Shown here one piece after another: positions 50,265 to 57,368 of a stretch of DNA of 64,000 nucleotides. Each line of letters starts with the position of its first letter. Position 1 is the stretch's first letter. A program made the translations under genes and the position numbers. The DNA is from Saccharothrix longispora (GTDB lineage Bacteria; Actinomycetota; Actinomycetes; Mycobacteriales; Pseudonocardiaceae). The notes below the pieces were generated by a model. The model made no database searches, had not been told where the DNA came from, and saw nothing but the letters and a program-made list of their open reading frames with translations. The DNA lies in assembly GCF_030852425.1 (NCBI RefSeq), contig NZ_NSDM01000008.1, forward strand, positions 62,001 through 126,000, given 5' to 3'.

Positions 50265-51131
50265 TCAACTCCTCTTCAGTGCTTCCTCCAGGACGTCCCT
50301 CGATTCTGCCGGGTCGAGCGCGGCGTCCAGCAGCCACTGGAAGGTCCGTTCCAGCGCCGCAGTGTCGTCCGGGTCGGACAGGTAGGGCGACGGACCGAAC
50401 GCCACCGACATGAAGCCGACGGGCGGGGCCGGCTGGTCGAAGTGCAGCAGGGTGAAGCCGGCCGAGGGGGCCGGGTTGTCCCTCGTCCAGCTCGACAGCA
50501 GCCGGAGTTCGATCTCGCGGTCGGCGGTCAGCGCGAGCACGTGCTCGACCTGCCTTCGCATCACCCTATGGTCGCCGTACTGGCTGTTCAGCGCGTCATC
50601 GGTGACAACGAATACGAGCTTTTCGGGCAGCGTGCCTTCCAGCACCATGCGTTGTCTCTCCATCCGGAACGCGACCCGGTTGGCCCGCTCCTCGTAGGAC
50701 GGCTCCCACCACAGCCCGTCCACGGCCCGCATGGCCGCCTCGGCGTACTCGGCGCACTGAAGCAGCCCGGGAAAGATGCCTCGTTCGTACGTCATGATGG
50801 TGGTTGCCTGCGCCTCCAGGGTCGCGAGACGTCGGTAGGAGTGCGGTAGTTGGTCTACGTAGGCGCGCGATCTGGGATGCCTTTTGCGTGCCTCGACCCC
50901 CATGTCGAGGATTCGGCCGCGCTCGGCCGGATCGGCTCCGAAGAAGTCGAGAAGCGCGGCGAGTTCTTCGGTGTTGAGGCTGGTCCGCCCACCTTCGAGC
51001 TTGTTGATCCGGCTCTGGTCACGACCGATCGCCCGCGCCGCCTCGACTTGGGAGCGTCCGGCGGCCAGGCGTAGTCGCCGCAGTTCGCCGCCCAGCAGGC
51101 GGCGGGGAATGGTGTGCAGGGTGCGACCCAC
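50265..51131 (-). CDS. XRE-family regulator with DUF5753 (WhiJ-like)
   Basis: This 288-residue protein has an N-terminal helix-turn-helix (LGGELRRLRLAAGRSQVEAARAIGRDQSRINKLEGGRTSLN) and a C-terminal DUF5753 domain with YERGIFPGLLQCAEYAEAAMRAVDGL, RQRMVLE and a beta-rich end. GTG 51131 follows AAGGAGTGATC. It forms an operon with the DUF397 gene and faces a small divergent gene. These regulators probably sense an unknown signal through DUF5753. Confidence 0.92.
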   Translation of the reverse strand: MGRTLHTIPRRLLGGELRRLRLAAGRSQVEAARAIGRDQSRINKLEGGRTSLNTEELAALLDFFGADPAERGRILDMGVEARKRHPRSRAYVDQLPHSYRRLATLEAQATTIMTYERGIFPGLLQCAEYAEAAMRAVDGLWWEPSYEERANRVAFRMERQRMVLEGTLPEKLVFVVTDDALNSQYGDHRVMRRQVEHVLALTADREIELRLLSSWTRDNPAPSAGFTLLHFDQPAPPVGFMSVAFGPSPYLSDPDDTAALERTFQWLLDAALDPAESRDVLEEALKRS

Positions 51132-51147
51132 AGGATCACTCCTTCAG

Positions 51148-51170
51148 GTAATTACGAGAGATGCCTAGGC
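51148..51170. promoter_or_regulatory. Divergent promoter region with GTAATTAC and GCCTAGGC palindromes
   Basis: The 76-base gap between the XRE and 51208 genes is A/T-rich for this genome. It contains two 8-base perfect palindromes, at 51148-51155 and 51163-51170. They are candidate binding sites for the adjacent XRE regulator. Confidence 0.4.
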
Positions 51171-51207
51171 ACGTTATGTTCGAGACCTTGACAAAGGAGA
51201 TCCGGGC

Positions 51208-51438
51208 ATGTCGCGAGTAGCTGTCGGTGGTTGGGTGAAGGCGTACGACGGGGCCCGGGTGGTGCACGCGGTCGACGTCGAGGACGAGGCGGTCGAGTTC
51301 TCGTTCCAGGGTGACAACACCTTCCAGCTGGTCCTGACGGAGCGGGTGCTGGAGGAGTGCGCGGCGCTGTTCCCGCAAGCCCTGATCGATTATCGGGCCG
51401 CCGTGGCCGAGCGCGGGGTCACACGTTCGGGGGCTTGA
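51208..51438 (+). CDS. Small hypothetical protein divergent from the XRE regulator
   Basis: This 76-residue acidic protein starts SRVAVGGWVKAYDGARVVHAVDVEDEAVEF. It has no membrane segment and no recognised family. AAAGGAG sits before ATG 51208 at ideal spacing, so the start is firm. Its position opposite the XRE/DUF397 operon, sharing a promoter region, suggests it is a target of that regulator (inference). Confidence 0.7.
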   Translation: MSRVAVGGWVKAYDGARVVHAVDVEDEAVEFSFQGDNTFQLVLTERVLEECAALFPQALIDYRAAVAERGVTRSGA

Positions 51439-51578
51439 TCGTGCGGGTTCCGGCGACCCCTGTTAACGCTTGCGGCGCTTCTGCGAAATAACTTGCACGG
51501 AAGCGTTGTCGCAGGTCCGGCTGTATCGGTCCCTGCATCGGTTCGGGTGACCGTTGCTCGACACCGCTGGATGGGGGA

Positions 51579-51593
51579 TAAGGTCCGACGCCA
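51579..51593 (+). promoter_or_regulatory. glgP promoter
   Basis: TAAGGT at 51579-51584 is a good actinobacterial -10 box, with TTGCTC about 19 bases upstream as a possible -35. ATG 51593 lies 8 bases later, so the message is probably leaderless. Confidence 0.5.
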
Positions 51594-54166
51594 TGCGAGC
51601 ACTCCGCCGGTTCACCGTCCGAGCCAGCCTGCCCGAGCCGCTCGGGGCGCTGGGCACCCTCGCCACCAACCTGCGCTGGACGTGGCACCAGCCCACCCAG
51701 GACCTGTTCGCCTCCGTCGACCCGGAGCTGTGGGCGGAGCACGGCGACCCGCTCCGCCTGCTCTCCACCGTGTCACGCGAGCGCCTCGACGCGCTCGCCG
51801 GGGACGAGCAGTTCCTGGCCCACGTCCGCGCGCTCGCCGACGACCTGCACCGCTACACGACCGGCCCCCGCTGGTTCCAGCGCCGCCGGGACGAGGTCCG
51901 GCAGCGCCGCGAGCACGGCGACCACGAGACGGCCCCCCTGCCCGCGGCCGTCGCCTACTTCTCGATGGAGTTCGGCGTCACCGAAGCCCTGCCGAACTAC
52001 TCCGGCGGCCTCGGCGTCCTCGCCGGCGACCACCTGAAGGCGGCGTCCGACCTGGGCGTCCCGCTGATCGCGGTCGGCCTGCTCTACCGGTCCGGCTACT
52101 TCCGCCAGGCGCTGAGCCTCGACGGCTGGCAGATCGAGCACTACCCGGTGCTCGACCCGCGCGGCCTGCCGCTGGAGCTGCTGACCGAGCCGTCCGGCGC
52201 GCCCATCCTCGTGCACGTCGCCATGCCCGGCGACCGCGTGCTGCGCGCGAAGGTCTGGAAGGCCCAGGTGGGCCGCATCCCGCTGCTCCTGCTCGACTCC
52301 GACGTGGAGGAGAACGACGAGGACCTGCGGGGCGTCACCGACCGCCTCTACGGCGGCGACCAGGACCACCGCATCCGCCAGGAGATCCTGGCGGGCGTCG
52401 GCGGCGTGCGGGCCGTGCGCACGTACTGCGACCTGACCGGTCACCCGAGCCCCGAGGTCTTCCACACCAACGAGGGACACGCCGGGTTCCTCGGCCTGGA
52501 GCGCATCCGCGAGCTGGTCACCGGTGAGGGCCTGGACTTCGACCAGGCGCTGGCCGCCGTGCGCGCGGGCACCGTGTTCACCACGCACACCCCCGTGCCG
52601 GCGGGCATCGACCGGTTCCCCGTCGACCTCGTCCAGCACTACTTCGGCTCCGGGACGCTGCTGCCGGGCGTGAACACGCAGCGCGTCCTCGCCCTCGGCG
52701 CGGAGGAGAACCCCGGCCTGTTCAACATGGCCCACATGGGACTGCGGCTCGCGCAGCGCGCCAACGGCGTGTCCAAGCTGCACGGCCGGGTCAGCCGCGA
52801 CATGTTCCGCGGCCTGTGGCCGGGCTTCGACGCCACCGAGGTGCCCATCGGCTCGGTCACCAACGGCGTGCACGGCCCGACGTGGGCGGCGACCGAGATG
52901 AGCAGGCTGCTCGGCGACGGCGAGGACGACGGCGTCGGCCCGCGCGGGTTCGAGCCGGTCACCGACCAGCGGCTGTGGGAGCTGCGCAACGACCTGCGCG
53001 GCAAGCTCGTCGACGAGGTCCGCCGCCGCACCCGCGCGTCCTGGCTCCAGCGCGGCGCGTCCGCGCTCGAACTCGGCTGGACCGACTCCGTCTTCGACCC
53101 GGACGTGCTGACCGTCGGCTTCGCCCGCCGCGTGCCCACCTACAAGCGGCTCACGCTGATGCTGCGCGACCCGGAGCGGCTGCGCGCGATGCTGCTGCAC
53201 CCCGAGCGCCCCGTGCAGCTGGTCGTCGCGGGCAAGTCGCACCCGGCCGACGACGGCGGCAAGGCGCTGATCCAGCAGATCGTGCGCTACGCCGACGACG
53301 CGGGCGTGCGCCACCGGATCGTGTTCCTGCCCGACTACGACATGTCCATGGCCCGGTACCTGTACTGGGGCTGCGACGTGTGGCTGAACAACCCGATGCG
53401 CCCGCTGGAGGCGTGCGGCACGTCCGGCATGAAGTCGGCGCTCAACGGCGGCCTCAACCTGTCGATCCGCGACGGCTGGTGGGACGAGCTGTACGACGGC
53501 AGCAACGGCTGGGCCATCCCGACCGCGGACGGCGTCACCGACCCGACCCGGCGCGACGACCTGGAGGCCGCCGCGCTCTACGACCTGCTCGGCAACCAGG
53601 TCGCGCCGCTGTTCTACGACCGCGGCGAGGACGGCGTGCCCGCGCGCTGGCTCTCGATGGTCCGGCACACGCTGGCCTCGCTCGGCCCGGCCGTGCAGGC
53701 GTCGCGCATGGTCCGCGAGTACGTGGAGAACCTGTACGCGCCCGCCGCCGCGTCGGCCGCGTCGGTCGTCGGCGAGGGCTACCGCGGCGCCAAGGAGCTG
53801 GCCGCCTACCGGCAGCGGCTGCGCGCGTCGTGGACGCGGGTGCGGGTGCTCGACTCGGACGTCTCGCTCAACGGGTCCGCCGCGCCGCTGCTCGGCGCGC
53901 CGGTCGGCGTGCGGGCCCGGGTCGAGCTGGCCGGGCTGGAGCCGTCCGAGGTGGACGTGCAGGTGGCGCTCGGCCGGGTCGGCGACTCGGACGAGCTGTA
54001 CGACGTGGTCACGCACGGCATGGCCTACGCGGGCAACGGCAACTACGAGGCCGAGGTGCCGCTGCCGCACGCGGGCGCCGTCGGGTACACCGTGCGCGTG
54101 CTGCCGCGGCACGAACTGCTGGCGTCACCGGCTGAACTCGGACGTGTGGTGCTCGCGGGCTGGTGA
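51593..54166 (+). CDS. glgP: Glycogen/alpha-glucan phosphorylase
   Basis: This 857-residue enzyme of the actinobacterial type, with an N-terminal DUF3417-like domain (LGTLATNLRWTWHQPTQDLFASVDPELW), releases glucose-1-phosphate from alpha-1,4-glucan. Segments YFSMEFGVTEALPNYSGGLGVLAGDHLK, EGHAGFLGLERIREL and TNGVHGPTW are typical, and Lys614 in EACGTSGMKSALNGGL holds pyridoxal phosphate. A C-terminal beta-domain of about 150 residues follows. It lies near the glgE operon and glgX, so synthesis and breakdown genes are grouped. A strong terminator follows. Confidence 0.95.
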   Translation: MRALRRFTVRASLPEPLGALGTLATNLRWTWHQPTQDLFASVDPELWAEHGDPLRLLSTVSRERLDALAGDEQFLAHVRALADDLHRYTTGPRWFQRRRDEVRQRREHGDHETAPLPAAVAYFSMEFGVTEALPNYSGGLGVLAGDHLKAASDLGVPLIAVGLLYRSGYFRQALSLDGWQIEHYPVLDPRGLPLELLTEPSGAPILVHVAMPGDRVLRAKVWKAQVGRIPLLLLDSDVEENDEDLRGVTDRLYGGDQDHRIRQEILAGVGGVRAVRTYCDLTGHPSPEVFHTNEGHAGFLGLERIRELVTGEGLDFDQALAAVRAGTVFTTHTPVPAGIDRFPVDLVQHYFGSGTLLPGVNTQRVLALGAEENPGLFNMAHMGLRLAQRANGVSKLHGRVSRDMFRGLWPGFDATEVPIGSVTNGVHGPTWAATEMSRLLGDGEDDGVGPRGFEPVTDQRLWELRNDLRGKLVDEVRRRTRASWLQRGASALELGWTDSVFDPDVLTVGFARRVPTYKRLTLMLRDPERLRAMLLHPERPVQLVVAGKSHPADDGGKALIQQIVRYADDAGVRHRIVFLPDYDMSMARYLYWGCDVWLNNPMRPLEACGTSGMKSALNGGLNLSIRDGWWDELYDGSNGWAIPTADGVTDPTRRDDLEAAALYDLLGNQVAPLFYDRGEDGVPARWLSMVRHTLASLGPAVQASRMVREYVENLYAPAAASAASVVGEGYRGAKELAAYRQRLRASWTRVRVLDSDVSLNGSAAPLLGAPVGVRARVELAGLEPSEVDVQVALGRVGDSDELYDVVTHGMAYAGNGNYEAEVPLPHAGAVGYTVRVLPRHELLASPAELGRVVLAGW

Positions 54167-54172
54167 CCCGGT

Positions 54173-54206
54173 CGGATGACCGTCGGTGGTGACCGACGGT
54201 CATCCG
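54173..54206 (+). terminator. glgP terminator
   Basis: A perfect 15-bp stem, CGGATGACCGTCGGT with its complement, and a GGTG loop begin seven bases after the glgP stop codon. Confidence 0.8.
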
Positions 54207-54350
54207 GAGCGCATTTCTCCCAACACGTCAGAACCGCGTTCGACCTTCAGGTGAAATCGGTGTCTCCGCTGGTAGCGGGCAGTTCAGCGCCTTACGCTCG
54301 ATTGCGTGGAACAGCCCGCCGAACGGGTCGCCGATCGTGCTGGAGGTCGA

Positions 54351-54926
54351 GTGGGAACGATCCGGAAATCGATCGCGTCCGGTATTTCCCTGATCGTCGC
54401 GGGGGTCGTCCTCGTCGTCCCCTCGGCGGTGGCGGAGGAACCCCCGGCGGCGTGCGGCGGGCTGGTGGGGCAGCTGTCGTCGACGCTGAAGGGGGTCGTC
54501 GACGGCGTCGTGGCCGAGCCGCCCGAGGGCAAGGCGGTGTCGGAGGCGCTCGGCGACTCGCTCGGGCTGCTGACCGCGATGCAGGGCGCGAAGTGCCTGC
54601 CGGTGCCGCCGGTGAGCGCGCCCGCCGCCGGGTCGCCGGCCGCAGAGCCGTTCCCGGGGCCGGAGCTGTGCCCGTCCCACGCGATGGCCTCGTTCGCCGG
54701 GGTCTACAGCGTGTTGAGCAAGGTCGTGCCCGGTGCCGTGCCGCCCGACCCGGGCAAGCTGAAGAACGAGGTCACCGGCGTGCTCAAGACGGTGAAGGAC
54801 CTGCTGGCGAACTGCGGCCTGCCCGAACCCGAGGGCGGACTGCCGACCGTGCCCGCGCCGGGCTCGCCCTCACCCACCTCCACCACCACCCCCTCGCCCA
54901 CGACGACGTCCGCGCGGCCCACCTGA
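54351..54926 (+). CDS. Secreted hypothetical protein with four cysteines and a Ser/Thr/Pro tail
   Basis: This 191-residue protein has a signal peptide (residues 1-30, RKSIASGISLIVAGVVLVVPSAVAEEPP). The helix-rich mature part has four cysteines, which could make two disulfides. A 30-residue Pro/Ser/Thr tail closes the protein and is suited to O-glycosylation or wall spanning. GTG 54351 follows GGAGG closely. No family is recognised. It is convergent with the degenerate M50-like gene. Confidence 0.68.
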   Translation: MGTIRKSIASGISLIVAGVVLVVPSAVAEEPPAACGGLVGQLSSTLKGVVDGVVAEPPEGKAVSEALGDSLGLLTAMQGAKCLPVPPVSAPAAGSPAAEPFPGPELCPSHAMASFAGVYSVLSKVVPGAVPPDPGKLKNEVTGVLKTVKDLLANCGLPEPEGGLPTVPAPGSPSPTSTTTPSPTTTSARPT

Positions 54927-54948
54927 CCGGGGGTGGTGGCAACGGGTG

Positions 54949-56061
54949 TCAGCCGACGTTGAGCCGGGCGCTGGTCTCGGCCACGCGGGGCATCCAGCCG
55001 GCCAGCTCCACCGCCTCCACCAGGGTGCGGCGGGCCGCCGCGTTGTCGCCGGACGCCATCTGCGCGCGGGCGATCGTGGCCAGCGCGTCCGCCCGACCCA
55101 GGCCGCTCTCGCTGGTGTTCCCGGCCTGGGTGGCCAGGGCGATCGCCGCGGCGTGGTCGTCCTCCAGCAGCGCGAGCTGCGCCAGCGTGCCGGTGCAGCG
55201 GTAGCGCGGGTAGCCCAGCTGCATCGCGCCCTCCACGGCCCGGCGCGCGGCGGGCAGACCGATGTCGGCGGGCACTTGGCCGCCCTCCACGGCGTTGGCC
55301 GTGGCACTGGCCATCTCGGCCATCACGAACGCCATGTCGCGCGGCTCCAGGTCCGTGCGGCCGACCAGGGCGCTCACCGCGTGCAGCGCCTCGGCGTACC
55401 TGGTGCGCAGGGTCAGCACCGCGACCTTCGCGGACGTCGACAGCAGCAGCGTCGGGTACCGCCGCGCCATCTCCTCGGCCGCCACCTCGGCCCGGTCGAG
55501 GTCGCCGACCGCGAGCAGGTCCGACACCTCGTTGACCAGCGGCGTCGCCTCGAACTCCTCGGCGGTGCGCCCGGTCAGCCGGGGCAGCGAGAACAGGAAC
55601 CAGCCGGGCGACGTCGTGCCCGCCCCGCGTCGCGGCCACAGCGCGTTGACCAGCACCGCCGTGCCGGCGATGGCGAACCCGTGCCAGAAGCCCCCTCCCG
55701 CCCGCGCTGCCGACCAGGCACCCGCCACGGCCGCCGCGCTCGACACGAGGGAGGTGAGCGCGGTCAGGAAGAGCCGCCTGCGCACGGGCGCCTTGACCGA
55801 GCTGAGCCCGACGGCGAACAGCAGCGGCACGGTCCGCCACACCACCCGCCGCCGCGGGCTGGTCCACGTGCGCACCTCACCGCCCACGCCGATGACGACC
55901 AGCGGCACCCGGACGCCGAACACCAGGGCGCCCACCAGCAGTCCCAACTGGAGCAGCGCGAGCACCGCCCACGTCCCCACCGCGGCCCCGCCGAAGCTCA
56001 CCACGCCCGGCCGCCAGACCGCCAACACCACCAGGACCAGCCCGGTCAGCCATTTCCACAC
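54949..56061 (-). CDS. Membrane protein resembling a degenerate M50 (site-2-protease) peptidase with TPR-like tail
   Basis: This 370-residue protein has four or so hydrophobic segments in residues 1-145 and a helical repeat region from about 165 to 365. Residues 37-60 (LQLGLLVGALVFGVRVPLVVIGVG) look like an M50 active-site helix, HExxH...FGVRVPxVxIGxG, in which HELGH has become LQLGL. Residues 139-155 (NALWP...TSPGW) occupy the place of the second M50 motif but lack its aspartate. I infer a catalytically dead relative that may still bind membrane substrates. GTG 56061 has no good Shine-Dalgarno, so the start is uncertain. Confidence 0.55.
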   Translation of the reverse strand: MWKWLTGLVLVVLAVWRPGVVSFGGAAVGTWAVLALLQLGLLVGALVFGVRVPLVVIGVGGEVRTWTSPRRRVVWRTVPLLFAVGLSSVKAPVRRRLFLTALTSLVSSAAAVAGAWSAARAGGGFWHGFAIAGTAVLVNALWPRRGAGTTSPGWFLFSLPRLTGRTAEEFEATPLVNEVSDLLAVGDLDRAEVAAEEMARRYPTLLLSTSAKVAVLTLRTRYAEALHAVSALVGRTDLEPRDMAFVMAEMASATANAVEGGQVPADIGLPAARRAVEGAMQLGYPRYRCTGTLAQLALLEDDHAAAIALATQAGNTSESGLGRADALATIARAQMASGDNAAARRTLVEAVELAGWMPRVAETSARLNVG

Positions 56062-56101
56062 AGAGCAGGAGACGCTACCGCCCCACCCCGGGTTCCCACC
56101 G

Positions 56102-56141
56102 CGGGAGTCCGACGCCCAGGACCCTGGGCGTCGGACTCCCG
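56102..56141. repeat. Perfect palindromic element, possible terminator
   Basis: A 19-bp stem (56102-56120 with 56123-56141; arm GGGAGTCCGACGCCCAGG plus one pair) has only a 2-base loop. It ends two bases before the rhodanese stop codon. It shares the GGGAGTCC...CCCAGG core with the element at 22529-22651. Confidence 0.75.
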
Positions 56142-56142
56142 G

Positions 56143-56529
56143 TCAGGTGACGGCTTCGGTGGGGCCCGGGCGGACGGGGAGGCCGGCGGCGGCGTAGGCG
56201 CGGAAGCCGCCCACGAGGTCCGTCGCCTTCGGCAGGCCCACGCGCTGGAGGTCCCGGGCGGCCAGGCTGGAGGAGTAGCCCTCGTTGCAGAACACGACCA
56301 CGGTCGTGTCGGCGGTGAAGCCGGGGATGCGCCACTCGCCGGTCGGGTCGAGGCGCCACTCCAGCACGATCCGCTCCACCGGCACCGAACCGGGGATCTC
56401 GCCCTCGGCGGCCCGGTTCTCCCGCGGCCGGATGTCGACGACCAGCACGTCGTCGAGCTCGGCCAGCTCGTGCGGCTCCACGCGCGCCAGCGAACCGCGC
56501 GCCTCCTCCAACAACTGCTCGACGCTCAC
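56143..56529 (-). CDS. Rhodanese-like sulfurtransferase
   Basis: This 128-residue single rhodanese domain has the opening segment VLVVDIRPRENRAAEGEIPGSVPVE and catalytic Cys81 in VVFCNEGYSSSLAA. The loop CNEGYSS is six residues, as in sulfur-transferring rather than phosphatase-type members. GTG 56529 overlaps the cysteine dioxygenase stop (GTGA), with AGGAGG upstream. Together they probably handle cysteine-derived sulfur. Confidence 0.9.
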   Translation of the reverse strand: MSVEQLLEEARGSLARVEPHELAELDDVLVVDIRPRENRAAEGEIPGSVPVERIVLEWRLDPTGEWRIPGFTADTTVVVFCNEGYSSSLAARDLQRVGLPKATDLVGGFRAYAAAGLPVRPGPTEAVT

Positions 56530-57104
56530 GGGCCCTCCTGGTCGGCCAACTCGCGCAGCTGCTCCAGCGGCAGCCTCCGCGCGGGCAGTGGCGGGATCTC
56601 GTCCGGGATGTCGAGCAGGCTCGGGTACTCCCGCGTCGGCACCAGCGGCGGCGAGTACGCGTGCACGCTCGCCGCCCCGATCATGCCCCGGTTCAGCACC
56701 CGGTGCGCGCGGCCCGCGCCGAACCCGAGGGCGCTGCCCACCGGACGGGTGGCGTCGCGCACCGGACCGCCGGGGTAGCGGTACTCCTCGGACAGCTCGC
56801 CGGTGAGCACGGTGAACGAGCCCGCCGCGCCACCGTGGTCGTGCGGCTCGGTGCCCTGGCCGGGCAGCCAGCTCAGCAGCCACAGCTCCACGCCCCCGGT
56901 CAGGCCCAGGCGCGCCCACCAGCGCCGCTCCCGGTCGTACCGGAGGATCTCCAGCAGCGGGGTGGTCAGCTCGTTCGCGACGGTGGAGGTCAGCTCGCGC
57001 AGCTCGCGCGGCGTCCACAGCTCGCGGTCGGGGTGGACGAGGTCGCGCAGCAGCGGCACGTCCAGCGCCGGGTGCAGGTCGGCGCGCGGGGTCGTCGTGG
57101 TCAC
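56526..57104 (-). CDS. Cysteine dioxygenase
   Basis: This 192-residue cupin has iron ligands His88 and His90 (EPHDHGGAAGSF) and His134 (GRAHRVLN), the three-histidine site of type I cysteine dioxygenase, which oxidises L-cysteine to cysteine sulfinate. Glycine replaces the cupin glutamate after HDH, as expected for this family. GTG 57104 follows AGGAG. The gene is preceded by a cysteine-containing leader peptide and followed by an overlapping rhodanese gene. Confidence 0.92.
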   Translation of the reverse strand: MTTTTPRADLHPALDVPLLRDLVHPDRELWTPRELRELTSTVANELTTPLLEILRYDRERRWWARLGLTGGVELWLLSWLPGQGTEPHDHGGAAGSFTVLTGELSEEYRYPGGPVRDATRPVGSALGFGAGRAHRVLNRGMIGAASVHAYSPPLVPTREYPSLLDIPDEIPPLPARRLPLEQLRELADQEGP

Positions 57105-57120
57105 GGGGTCGCTCCTGACG

Positions 57121-57138
57121 GCTACGGGTGCGGGTAGC
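57121..57138 (-). promoter_or_regulatory. Hairpin just before the cysteine dioxygenase ribosome-binding site
   Basis: On the minus strand GCTAC-N8-GTAGC lies directly before CAGGAGCG, the ribosome-binding site of the dioxygenase gene and downstream of the leader peptide. It is placed to act in attenuation or translational control. Confidence 0.4.
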
Positions 57139-57179
57139 GATCGGGACGCGACGCGGTTCCGGGGTGGCTCCCGGGCCTC

Positions 57180-57272
57180 CTACCGACCGCGCCGCGTCCG
57201 GCTACAGCCGCACGACGCCACCAGCAGGAGGTCGATCGTGCGGTCACGCCACGTGAGCAACGGCCGGTCCAC
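57180..57272 (-). CDS. Cysteine-containing leader peptide (attenuator uORF)
   Basis: This 30-codon frame on the minus strand reads VDRPLLTWRDRTIDLLLVAS, then CGCS and a basic end. It matches the pattern of actinobacterial sulfur-gene leader peptides (LLTRR-x-H-VDLLRV-xS, then Cys residues). Its two Cys codons (TGC GGC TGT) come near the end. AGGA lies eight bases before GTG 57272. Its stop is 76 bases before the dioxygenase start. Low cysteinyl-tRNA would stall ribosomes here and change folding of the message. Confidence 0.65.
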   Translation of the reverse strand: MDRPLLTWRDRTIDLLLVASCGCSRTRRGR

Positions 57273-57368
57273 GTCGGCATCCTGTCACGGCCCGCGGCAC
57301 CCCGCCCGAGCGCTCTCACCAGGCAGGATTGCCTCGGTGTCCGAGCGATCCGGGTGACCCCGGCCGGG

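Noticed and set aside
50076..51131. Classical toxin-antitoxin pair
   Set aside because: The proteins are a DUF5753 regulator and DUF397. This pairing is known as a regulatory system, and no toxin fold is visible.
57308..57317. GAGCGCTC palindrome before the cysteine leader, as a LacI-type operator
   Set aside because: The same 8-mer occurs inside the permease gene near 2224. It is G/C-only and too short to be meaningful here.
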